DNA of 48,162 nucleotides from an uncultured Clostridium sp. (lineage in GTDB: Bacteria > Bacillota > Clostridia > Clostridiales > Clostridiaceae), in NCBI RefSeq assembly GCF_947039605.1, contig NZ_CAMQZG010000027.1:1-48162 (forward strand), given 5' to 3'. The position numbers were made by a program, and so were the translations under genes. Below are positions 7,963-15,507 of this stretch, piece after piece (position 1 is the first letter of the stretch; each line of letters begins with the position of its first letter). The notes under the pieces are model-generated. The model was not told the origin of the DNA. It worked only from the letters and a program-made list of their open reading frames with translations, and ran no database searches.

Positions 7963-9654
7963 TTAAATTATGCTATTATCTTTCAACTTCTCTTTTATCT
8001 CATTTCTAACCTGTTCAATTAAATCTTCCATTCTTATCGCAATTGCTTCATAGATTATTCCATCAATTCTTGCCTCTATTTCATTAACGGCATGTTTTGG
8101 TTCTATTCCATCAGAATCATCCACAGTAAAACTTGCCTCAATTATCATATCCTCTATAGTTGAATCTACATCTTCGATTGCATTCTTTCTAAGACTTTTA
8201 TTTAATTTTTTAATTTTTTCATTTATTATCTTTCTTTCTTCTTCAAGTTTTCTAAGTTCAATTAAATCAATTCTCTGTTGATTTAGTTTTTCTTCTTTAA
8301 TTTTTAAATCTTCTTCAGCTTTTTTTCTCTTTGCCTCAGCTTCAATTCTTTTTCTTTTCTCTTCTTCAACTTGAAGTCTTGCTTTTTCCTTTGCTTCTAT
8401 ACGCTCTTTTTTAATTCTTATTTTTTCTGCTTCTTCCGCAGCTCTTTTTTCTTCTTCTAATTTTATTTTTTTCTCAGTCTCTTCTTTAATTCTTTTTTCC
8501 TCTGCAATTCTTTCTTCTTCTTCAACTCTAAGTCTTTCTTCCTCTGCAATTCTTGCATCTTCCTGTGCTTTAAGTCTTGCTTTTTCTTCTACTTTAACTC
8601 TTTCTTCCTCTATAATTCTTGCTTCCTCTTCAAGTCTAAGTCTTTCTTCTTCCGCAATTCTTGCATCTTCCTGTGCTTTAAGTTTTGCTTCTTCCTCTAT
8701 CTTAACTCTATCTTCCTCTGCAACTCTTGCCTCTTCTTCTAATCTAAGTTTTTCTTCTTCTGCAAGCCTTGCCTCTTCTTCAACTTTTAGTCTTTCATCT
8801 TCTTCAGCCTTTAATCTTAATCTTTCTTCTTCTTCTACCTTTAAAATAACTTCTATTTTTTCTCTTTTAATAGCAACTAACTTTGAAATATTACCTTCTA
8901 CTAAATCTATAACAACTTGTCTAACTTCATCTCCATGTGGGTACAAGCCTAATATTTCACTAACCATATATGTTTGTATATAAACAAGGTCCGCTTCACT
9001 AAGTGTTTCCACCTCAAGTTCATTAAATAACTCAATATAAAATCTTACTGTTTCATCACACATATTATCTTTAAATGAATTATCAATAATTTGAGATTTC
9101 ATAAAACTTACTTTACTATTGCTATCTAAATTATTTTTAATAGATTCTACTAAATCTCCCCACTGATTATATTTAGAAGATATATCTAAATCCATAACAC
9201 TTATGATTTCAATTTCATTATTTATTTCTCTAGCTATAATTTCTTTCATTTCTTCAAATTCTCTCAGGTCTAAAAATTCTACATCTGTTAATGCTATAAT
9301 AACATTACCATTACTCGTAATAATATTATTAATTAATTTTAAGCTTTGGATATTTACTCTTTTTTTCAAAAGAGAAATCCCACAAATAATATAATCAAAA
9401 CTGCTAAAATCTAAAAGTCCATTTTTCACTTCAAATTTACTAGAAAAAGTAACACTTGTTTCTTTTCCAATATTCAAATTTTTAACTGCTAAATCTCCAC
9501 TTTTTAAATCGTCTTCATTAAAATTCTTATTAAATAAATTTCTTATAATATTGCTCCCTGAAGATTCTTTTCCCACTATAAGAAACTTAGATTTCTCCAA
9601 ATTTTCCCTCGATTCTATTAAAGATTTGATTTTATCTCTCTCAACCCCACTCAT
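7963..9654 (-). CDS. Coiled-coil protein with degenerate GTPase-like N-terminal domain
   Basis: 563 residues. The N-terminal ~240 residues look like a GTPase fold: FLIVGKESSGSN at 24-35 occupies the Walker A place, but the Lys-Ser of GK[ST] is Ser34-Asn35, so nucleotide binding is probably lost; IIALTDVEFLD near residue 120 fits a degenerate G4 strand. Residues ~265-470 are a long highly charged coiled coil of EEEARL/AEEERL-type units with a 36-residue internal duplication. A ~90-residue helical C-terminal domain follows. No signal peptide or membrane helix. The start ATG has GAGGAGAGG upstream. First gene of the operon with a small acidic protein and an intact GTPase, suggesting a pseudo-GTPase/GTPase pair with a scaffold rod. 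Confidence 0.75.
   Translation of the reverse strand: MSGVERDKIKSLIESRENLEKSKFLIVGKESSGSNIIRNLFNKNFNEDDLKSGDLAVKNLNIGKETSVTFSSKFEVKNGLLDFSSFDYIICGISLLKKRVNIQSLKLINNIITSNGNVIIALTDVEFLDLREFEEMKEIIAREINNEIEIISVMDLDISSKYNQWGDLVESIKNNLDSNSKVSFMKSQIIDNSFKDNMCDETVRFYIELFNELEVETLSEADLVYIQTYMVSEILGLYPHGDEVRQVVIDLVEGNISKLVAIKREKIEVILKVEEEERLRLKAEEDERLKVEEEARLAEEEKLRLEEEARVAEEDRVKIEEEAKLKAQEDARIAEEERLRLEEEARIIEEERVKVEEKARLKAQEDARIAEEERLRVEEEERIAEEKRIKEETEKKIKLEEEKRAAEEAEKIRIKKERIEAKEKARLQVEEEKRKRIEAEAKRKKAEEDLKIKEEKLNQQRIDLIELRKLEEERKIINEKIKKLNKSLRKNAIEDVDSTIEDMIIEASFTVDDSDGIEPKHAVNEIEARIDGIIYEAIAIRMEDLIEQVRNEIKEKLKDNSII
8545..8770 (-). repeat. 108-bp tandem duplication in the coiled-coil region
   Basis: Near-identical stretches recur with a 108-base offset (for example GCATCTTCCTGTGCTTTAAG at 8555 and 8663), encoding a repeated AQEDARIAEEERLR block. 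It is in frame and lengthens the rod by 36 residues. Confidence 0.75.
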
Positions 9655-9685
9655 TTAACCCTCTCCTCAAAACTCTTATAAGTAA

Positions 9686-9694
9686 ATTATACCA
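9686..9694 (-). promoter_or_regulatory. Extended -10 promoter of the GTPase operon
   Basis: On the minus strand TTGGTATAAT (TATAAT at 9686-9691, with an upstream TG) lies about 32 bases before the ATG at 9654. No good -35 was seen, consistent with an extended -10 type. Confidence 0.5.
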
Positions 9695-9863
9695 ATTTTA
9701 TTTATTTTTACCATTATTTTGCACAATCTTTTTAACGTAAATTTGTTTTTTTATATTTATATGTAAATATAACTTAGATTAATAACAAGAAATTTTTTTT
9801 AAAATAAATTATAATACTAATATGTATTGAATTTAAACTTAAGATAAAAACTGGAGGGATAAT

Positions 9864-10340
9864 ATGTCGCATTTTTTACCATTTATAATCATTCTTCTTA
9901 TATTGATAAAAAATATAAAAAGATATTCTAGCGGAACACAAAAAAGAGTTAAGGCAAGGTCATTTATTTTATTACCTGTCCTTATTCTAATATACTTATA
10001 TGGAATCTTTCACACATCAACACATCTACCACTCTACTATTACTTTGTATTTATTATAGCTGCACTGCTTGGTGGACTTATTGGCTATTCAAGATCAAAA
10101 TCATATTCTTTCGCAATCAATGCCGATGGAGATGTTTTTTATAAAAAAGAAATATGGGATTCTATAATATTAATAATTTTACTATCCCTAGAAGGTTTAA
10201 TAAGATATGTATTTAAAATATATGACTCTAGTCTTTTTGTACTTATAAATACAGCTCTTATAATTTTAGCAACTTCATCAATTGCAATAAGAAGAGTTGC
10301 CATGTTTTTAAAGTATCGAGAAATAAAAAAAAGACTTTAA
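9864..10340 (+). CDS. DUF1453 / CcdC-like membrane protein, copy 1
   Basis: 158 residues with four hydrophobic segments. The central signature (LPLYYYFVFIIAALLGGLIGYSRSKSY, then a GDVFYK turn) and the C-terminal LINTALIILATSS-x-x-x-RRV block match the CcdC/DUF1453 family of Bacillota. Function unknown. ATG at 9864 follows GGAGG. A paralogue begins 170 bases downstream and leads directly into a two-component system, so the pair may sense membrane state or be controlled by it. A terminator-like hairpin separates the two copies. Confidence 0.8.
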   Translation: MSHFLPFIIILLILIKNIKRYSSGTQKRVKARSFILLPVLILIYLYGIFHTSTHLPLYYYFVFIIAALLGGLIGYSRSKSYSFAINADGDVFYKKEIWDSIILIILLSLEGLIRYVFKIYDSSLFVLINTALIILATSSIAIRRVAMFLKYREIKKRL

Positions 10341-10347
10341 TACATAT

Positions 10348-10397
10348 AAAATCCTCTTTTTCTAAAACTATTATTAGCTTTAAGAAAAGAGGATTTA
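10348..10397 (+). terminator. Hairpin between the DUF1453 paralogues
   Basis: Imperfect 17-18-bp stem (AAATCCTCTTTTTCT with AGAAAAGAGGATTT) after the first paralogue. The following T-run is weak, so it may attenuate rather than stop transcription. Confidence 0.6.
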
Positions 10398-10509
10398 AAA
10401 TTTATGACTTTTCTTATTACTTTAGTAACATTACATAACATCTTATATATTTTATAATTAGAATATAGCTTAACAAAACAAATGATAAATTTTTGGAGGC
10501 AAATATTAA

Positions 10510-10983
10510 ATGAATATAATAGTAATGATTTTAATCGTTTTTTTAATAATAAAAAATAGTCTTAAAGGAAAGGAAAGAAAAATAAAACCAATATCAATAA
10601 TAATAATCCCATTACTTTTACTTAGTGCGGTTTACCAATCTGTTTCAAAAATTACTAATATGCCAACTTACTACTATGGAATATTTATAGTCGCTGGAAT
10701 AATTGGTATATTCTTTGGACTATTTCGTTCAAAATTTTACTCTTACTCAAAAAATGAAGAAGGTCATGTAGTCTATAAAAGAGGTTTAACTGATGTTATA
10801 ATACTTATTGCTTATATAATAATTGAATCACTTTTAAGATTTGTATTTAAATCTTATGAAGCAAACTTATTTACACTTATAAATTCTTCTTTATTAATTT
10901 TAGCAACTGCTTCTGTAAGCGCTAGACGAGTAATTATGTTTATAAACTACTCAAAACATCAAGACAATAAGGATATTATATAA
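10510..10983 (+). CDS. DUF1453 / CcdC-like membrane protein, copy 2
   Basis: 157 residues, clearly paralogous to the preceding protein: MPTYYYGIFIVAGIIG, then FRSKFYSYS, GHVVYK, LRFVFKSYEANLF and LINSSLLILATAS-x-x-x-RRV align throughout. Four membrane segments. ATG at 10510 follows TTGGAGG. Only two bases separate its stop from the sensor kinase, so translation is probably coupled and the protein is a good candidate sensory or regulatory partner of that kinase. The family has no firm function. Confidence 0.82.
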   Translation: MNIIVMILIVFLIIKNSLKGKERKIKPISIIIIPLLLLSAVYQSVSKITNMPTYYYGIFIVAGIIGIFFGLFRSKFYSYSKNEEGHVVYKRGLTDVIILIAYIIIESLLRFVFKSYEANLFTLINSSLLILATASVSARRVIMFINYSKHQDNKDII

Positions 10984-10985
10984 TT

Positions 10986-12158
10986 ATGAAAACACTTAAA
11001 TATAACACTGAATCTAAACTTCCCATTTTTAAATATATACTTTTAGCTCTAATACTTTGGAATCTTGTTTCTAAATCTGATTCCCCTATTAGGGCTATTC
11101 TTATTTTATTAATGTCTATATCACTAATTTTAGAAATTCTTTCTACCTATAAAATTAATGCTAGGCTTTATACTATTTTCAAATACATTATACCTATCCC
11201 TATTTTTATAACAATGTATTTTGACCATAGTTCTTCTTTAATTTATGTATATATATATGTCTTAACATATTTATCTATATATGCTAAACATACAAAAGAA
11301 ACTTTTATTTACCTTAGTCTTTTAATGCTAAGTTTCTTACTTGTTATTACTCTAAAAGGGCTTCCTTTTAGTTCTCTACAAAATTACCTACATCATATCT
11401 ATGCCTATTTCCTACCGTACCTTTTGACTATTGGATTTAGTCTTTTAGGATATAACAGAAGAACTTCTAGATTAGAAATTTCTACACTTAATACCGAGCT
11501 AACTATTCAAAATAAAAAACTTCAAGAATATGCATCTCAAATTGAAGAGTTAACTTTATCTGATGAGCGAAATAGAGTTGCACAGGAATTACATGATTCA
11601 CTTGGTCATTATCTTATGGCAATATCTATGCATCTTGATATTCTAAAAAAATTAAAAGACTCTCCTCAAAAGTCAGAACAAGTATTAGATAAAACAAAAC
11701 TTATAGTTAAAGATAGTATTGCAGAACTTCGTAATACAGTTTTCGAACTTAAAGAGATGAAAAACTCAACAATTTTATCAGAATCTATAAATGATCTTCT
11801 TCAAACTACATCTCCATTATCAGAAATTAAATTTAGTGTAGATATAGATAGTGCAATTGAAAACTTCTCCCCATTTATAAAAACTATAATTTATAAAACA
11901 GTACAAGAGTCTTTAACTAATGGAATCAAGCATGGAAAATCCACTGAATTTGAAATTAAAGTTAAAGTTAATGAAAGTATTAATATATCTATACGAAATT
12001 ATGGTATCCCTCCAAGTGATATAATTAAATCAAATGGACTAAAAGGAATCAATGAGAGAATATCACTCACTAGAGGAACTTGTGATTTTAAAATTTTAAA
12101 TGATGGTTTCTTAGTCCTAGCCATAATCCCCATACGAAAGGAAGATAAAATTGATTAA
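10986..12158 (+). CDS. NarL-family sensor histidine kinase (HisKA_3 type)
   Basis: 390 residues. Six or so hydrophobic segments fill residues ~12-160, with almost no extracellular domain, as in intramembrane-sensing kinases of the DesK/LiaS kind. A short coiled coil (~165-190) leads to the HisKA_3 phosphoacceptor box ERNRVAQELHDSLGH with His203. The HATPase domain has the N box (QESLTNGIKHG) and a G box (NGLKGINERI). It autophosphorylates and passes phosphate to the overlapping response regulator. ATG at 10986; its 3' end overlaps the regulator by eight bases. The signal is unknown; the DUF1453 proteins upstream are likely partners. Confidence 0.92.
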   Translation: MKTLKYNTESKLPIFKYILLALILWNLVSKSDSPIRAILILLMSISLILEILSTYKINARLYTIFKYIIPIPIFITMYFDHSSSLIYVYIYVLTYLSIYAKHTKETFIYLSLLMLSFLLVITLKGLPFSSLQNYLHHIYAYFLPYLLTIGFSLLGYNRRTSRLEISTLNTELTIQNKKLQEYASQIEELTLSDERNRVAQELHDSLGHYLMAISMHLDILKKLKDSPQKSEQVLDKTKLIVKDSIAELRNTVFELKEMKNSTILSESINDLLQTTSPLSEIKFSVDIDSAIENFSPFIKTIIYKTVQESLTNGIKHGKSTEFEIKVKVNESINISIRNYGIPPSDIIKSNGLKGINERISLTRGTCDFKILNDGFLVLAIIPIRKEDKID

Positions 12159-12783
12159 TTTACTAATTATAGATGACCAAAAGATAATAAGGGAAGGACT
12201 TAAAATGATTCTTTCTCTTGATGATGAACTAAATATATTAGATGAAGGTGAAAATGGTGTTGTGGCTATTTCTCTTTGCAAAAAATATACTCCTGATGTT
12301 CTTTTAATGGATATTAGAATGCCACTTAAAAATGGTGTTGAGGCAACACTTGAAATCAAAAATGAATTTCCTAATATAAAAATTTTGATACTTACAACAT
12401 TTAATGATAATGATTATATCTTTGATTCACTTAAAAATGGTGCCTCTGGTTATCTTTTAAAAGATGCAGACCCAGATGATATTATTTCAGCAATAAAAAG
12501 TGTTCATAAAGGGAATATTCTTATTCACCCTGCAATAGCACTAAAACTTAGTGCTGTATTAAATTCAAAATCAGAAGTGCCGATTCAAAAAGATATTTTT
12601 GATCTTTCACAGCTAACTGATAGAGAAAAAGAAGTTGCAATACTTGTAGCACAAGGTCTTGCAAATAAAGAAATATCTTCAAAATTATTTCTTTCAGAAG
12701 GCACAGTTAAAAATTACGTTAGTAAAGTTTTAGATAAACTTAACCTTGAAAATAGGACAGAACTCGCCATTTTACTTTCTTAA
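12151..12783 (+). CDS. NarL/LuxR-type response regulator
   Basis: 210 residues. Receiver domain with acidic pocket D8-D9, phosphoacceptor Asp54 (LLMDIRMP), the switch Thr in LTTF and Lys in LLKDAD. A C-terminal LuxR-type helix-turn-helix follows (LTDREKEVAILVAQGLANKEIS, then SEGTVKNYVSKVLDKL). The start is TTG at 12151 with AAAGGAAG upstream, overlapping the kinase gene. Targets are not visible here; autoregulation of the DUF1453 genes is plausible but unproven. Confidence 0.92.
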   Translation: MINLLIIDDQKIIREGLKMILSLDDELNILDEGENGVVAISLCKKYTPDVLLMDIRMPLKNGVEATLEIKNEFPNIKILILTTFNDNDYIFDSLKNGASGYLLKDADPDDIISAIKSVHKGNILIHPAIALKLSAVLNSKSEVPIQKDIFDLSQLTDREKEVAILVAQGLANKEISSKLFLSEGTVKNYVSKVLDKLNLENRTELAILLS

Positions 12784-12858
12784 CATAATATTTTGTAAAT
12801 TTGTATACTTTATTTTTTTGAATTTCTTAAATTAATCCAAAAAAAATATAATACTTTA

Positions 12859-12917
12859 TGAATTTTGAAAGTATATTTTTAATTTTAATTAAATACTTTC
12901 AAAATTTTTACTTTTTT
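12859..12917 (+). terminator. Terminator of the two-component operon
   Basis: Stem AATTTTGAAAGTAT/ATACTTTCAAAATT (12861-12874 with 12893-12906), with a T-rich tail on the plus strand. Confidence 0.75.
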
Positions 12918-12929
12918 ATCCATATAACG

Positions 12930-12958
12930 TTTACATGATTGCTTAATTGGTATATAAT
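12930..12958 (+). promoter_or_regulatory. Sigma-A-like promoter TTTACA-17-TATAAT
   Basis: -35 TTTACA at 12930-12935, a 17-base spacer and a perfect TATAAT at 12953-12958. The start site would be near 12965, which rules out any start codon before that for the gene at 13020. Confidence 0.8.
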
Positions 12959-13019
12959 TATTTTGAAAACAGAATTAATTATTAGTGTAAAGGTTTTAAT
13001 AAAGAAGGAGGATTTTTGT

Positions 13020-13301
13020 TTGGCAACATTATTTAAGGATTTAATCAAACCAATGTATAGCATAGGTAAGGAAACATTCACAATAAAATTTGATAAAGAA
13101 ACTTCAATTAAACGAAATAATTTCAAGGAAACTGTTGTTACTTACCTAAATAGCATTGGTATGACTTGTAATGACAATGGCGAAACATATGGGGCATTCC
13201 CACTTATTTACCTTGATGGAAAATTATATTTGCTTGAAAAAAGATATATAACAACAGATAGCAATTACTTATCAGAAGTTGCAATACTTATAGAAAAATA
13301 A
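13020..13301 (+). CDS. Short cytoplasmic protein of unknown function
   Basis: 93 residues, no signal or membrane segment. The start is TTG at 13020, eight bases after GGAGG and about 55 bases after a consensus promoter; the frame is open further upstream but that part precedes the transcript. The sequence alternates strands and turns (KETFTIKFDKETSIKR, then YLDGKLYLLEKRYIT), suggesting a small alpha/beta fold. Monocistronic with strong promoter, ribosome site and terminator, so probably well expressed. No family recognised. Confidence 0.7.
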   Translation: MATLFKDLIKPMYSIGKETFTIKFDKETSIKRNNFKETVVTYLNSIGMTCNDNGETYGAFPLIYLDGKLYLLEKRYITTDSNYLSEVAILIEK

Positions 13302-13339
13302 TATTTTATAAATTGAATTTTGATAATTAAATATAAATT

Positions 13340-13378
13340 AATAAAGAGTCGTAATTAAAAAAATTACGACTCTTTATT
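13340..13378. terminator. Bidirectional terminator
   Basis: 17-bp perfect stem AATAAAGAGTCGTAATT/AATTACGACTCTTTATT between convergent genes ending at 13301 and 13381. Confidence 0.9.
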
Positions 13379-13380
13379 AT

Positions 13381-14997
13381 TTATGCAAAAAATAATCTTC
13401 TGATTTTTCTTGGGAAGATAGCTAAATCCTCACTATTCATTCCTTTTATCTTAATCATTACTTGAAGATATACAATTCCACCTATATAACCTGTAATTCC
13501 AAGTGATATCGCATTAGAAATATAACCTGCAAAGTTTGCATTTGTTGGCGCTCCTAAAACAAATCCAATTATTGCCCCAACTGCAAGATATACAAAGTAC
13601 ATTACTACTCCCATTATTGCTGCTGCAATAGCTGGTTTAATTATATTTCTTAAATAAGATTCTTTTGTCTTTGTATGTTTTTCTACTATTCTCATATTTA
13701 ATAACATTCCTATATAATTTGAAAGAAGTAATCCTATTACTGCTCCATAAATATTTATAAATGCAATTCTCACAAAAATTATGTCTACAATAAGTCTTAT
13801 TGCTACTGATACAAGAGCTGTTGCAGTACCAGATTTCACTTTACCAAGACTGTTTATCATAGTAACTGTAAGTTGATATATTGATGAGAATATAAAGACA
13901 TATCCACCAAATCTCATAAGGATAGACCCACTAGTATTAGACATTTTAAAGAATATAAAGTGATATATTGGTGCACTTAATACTGAAAGTCCTATCGCGG
14001 CTGGTAGTGATATCATAAATCCAAGTTTAAATAATTTATCAATTCCTTCTCTAAGTTTAGTTTTATCCTCTGATGCATTCTCTCTTGCAATAATAGGGAA
14101 TACTGATAAAGCTATTGAACTTATAAGAATCATTGGAAGATTTATAAGTGATAAATATTGGTTGAAATAAGCAAACAGTGTACTTGCATCTGTCTGAGTA
14201 TACCCTAGCCATTCTAAACTTCTATTAATAATTATTTGGTCAAATACATTGTTACCTGCATAAAGAATTAAAGCTGAAACTATAAGTGGCCATGAATATT
14301 TAAAGATATATCTTACAATATGCTGGTTACTATGTTTTCTAGGCTCAGATTTAACTCTTCCTCTTACTTTTAAATCTTTATCATATTTGATTTTTAGATA
14401 AATTACAGATGCTAAAGCTCCAACTGCTGTCCCAATAGCCCCCCCTGCAACTCCCCATGGAAGGCTAATTTTCATAAGAGCAAACGAACATATTAAACTT
14501 AATACTACATTTAAAGCCTGTTCTATAAATTGTGATATTCCAAGTGGTACAAGATTGTTTCTACCTTGGAAATATCCTCTATAAGCACTACTTACAGCTG
14601 TTATAAGTATAGCTGGTGCAAGTGCATATATAGCTATTTTACTATTATCAAATCCTGTCATTTTAACAAAAACATTAGTAAATAATAATAAAAGTATTGT
14701 CATAAGAACTCCCATTCCTATAAGAAATGTTCTTCCAAGTTTAAAACTTGCCATAGCATCTCTCTCATGACCTGTTGCACTATATTCTGATATTAATTTA
14801 GGTATCGCACTAGATGACCCTGCAATTGTAACCATATACACAAAAGTATATATTAAATAAGCTGAACCATAGTTACCATAACCAGCCTCACCTATGTTTA
14901 TTATAAGAAGTGGTATATATACTAACGAAAGTATTTTAGACAATACATTTGTAAGTGTTAGTATAAGCACCCCTCTTGATGCATTCCTCGTAGTAAT
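13381..14997 (-). CDS. SpoVB/MurJ-like lipid flippase, apparent ATT start
   Basis: A polytopic protein of the MOP superfamily, with about 14 hydrophobic segments. The motif AYRGYFQGRNNLVPLGISQFIEQ is typical of the SpoVB/YtgP (Bacillus-type MurJ) group, which flips lipid II or related lipid-linked precursors for wall synthesis. Family members begin directly with the first helix (here GVLILTLTNVLSKILS). An ATG at 15054 would add 19 polar residues but has no ribosome site, whereas a perfect AAAGGAGGT lies inside that extension, eight bases before ATT at 14997 and with no ATG/GTG/TTG near. The ATT start gives 538 residues. It is not part of the main polysaccharide operon, suggesting a housekeeping role. 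Confidence 0.87.
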   Translation of the reverse strand: MTTRNASRGVLILTLTNVLSKILSLVYIPLLIINIGEAGYGNYGSAYLIYTFVYMVTIAGSSSAIPKLISEYSATGHERDAMASFKLGRTFLIGMGVLMTILLLLFTNVFVKMTGFDNSKIAIYALAPAILITAVSSAYRGYFQGRNNLVPLGISQFIEQALNVVLSLICSFALMKISLPWGVAGGAIGTAVGALASVIYLKIKYDKDLKVRGRVKSEPRKHSNQHIVRYIFKYSWPLIVSALILYAGNNVFDQIIINRSLEWLGYTQTDASTLFAYFNQYLSLINLPMILISSIALSVFPIIARENASEDKTKLREGIDKLFKLGFMISLPAAIGLSVLSAPIYHFIFFKMSNTSGSILMRFGGYVFIFSSIYQLTVTMINSLGKVKSGTATALVSVAIRLIVDIIFVRIAFINIYGAVIGLLLSNYIGMLLNMRIVEKHTKTKESYLRNIIKPAIAAAIMGVVMYFVYLAVGAIIGFVLGAPTNANFAGYISNAISLGITGYIGGIVYLQVMIKIKGMNSEDLAIFPRKIRRLFFA

Positions 14998-15011
14998 TTT
15001 AATTACCTCCT
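14995..15011 (-). promoter_or_regulatory. Perfect Shine-Dalgarno facing an ATT codon
   Basis: AGGAGG at 15006-15011 (within AAAGGAGGT), eight bases before ATT at 14995-14997. It lies within the frame that would be opened by the ATG at 15054. Confidence 0.6.
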
Positions 15012-15122
15012 TTAGGTAAATCTTTTCTTTTGTTATATTTTTTACTTTATACATTAAAAAGATATCTATTTCTCTTCAAAATTTTATATTAAATAATTTT
15101 GTTTAAATTGTCAATTTTAGTT

Positions 15123-15290
15123 TTACCTATAAAATCTCATTATACTATTATTTCTCCATTTATATAAAAATATTCTTAAATAAATAGGCTCTTTTTTTGC
15201 AATTTCTCCAATCAAAAGCATTTCATTATTAATATTTAATATTTGGGAAATATTGAGCAAAATAGATAATTTTCTTGATTTATTATTCAT
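15123..15290 (-). CDS. Possible 55-residue protein
   Basis: ATG at 15290 opens 55 codons with a basic, amphipathic sequence (MLLIGEIAKKEPIYLRIF in the middle). The nearest AGGAG (15306-15310) is 15 bases upstream, too far for strong initiation. It may be a decayed gene end rather than a working gene. Nothing recognised. Confidence 0.3.
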   Translation of the reverse strand: MNNKSRKLSILLNISQILNINNEMLLIGEIAKKEPIYLRIFLYKWRNNSIMRFYR

Positions 15291-15449
15291 ATTACTAAAA
15301 CTTCACTCCTATTTCCCTTAAATATATTATAAATAGATATAAAAATAAGGAATTTAATACTTTTATTTAATTTATTTAAAGTTTATTTTGTGGTAATCTT
15401 ATATCATAAATAGTTTACTTGATATAACTCATTCTTACCCACAAGAATG

Positions 15450-15507
15450 AAAATATTTACGTCTAAAGAGCTGTATTATCCTTTTGATAATACAGCTCTT
15501 TTTTATT
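15450..15507 (+). terminator. Strong hairpin terminator, plus-strand polarity
   Basis: Perfect 16-bp stem AAAGAGCTGTATTATC/GATAATACAGCTCTTT (15465-15480 with 15486-15501), loop CTTTT, then TTTTTTATTT on the plus strand. The minus side has only a short T-run. It overlaps the stop of the M24 gene and may serve both directions, but its polarity points to a plus-strand transcript from 15380-15465. Confidence 0.8.

Noticed and set aside
6767-9654. Calling the GTPase operon an anti-phage defence system
   Set aside because: No effector domain (nuclease, TIR, pore) and no defence neighbours are visible; only the GTPase/coiled-coil pairing is seen.
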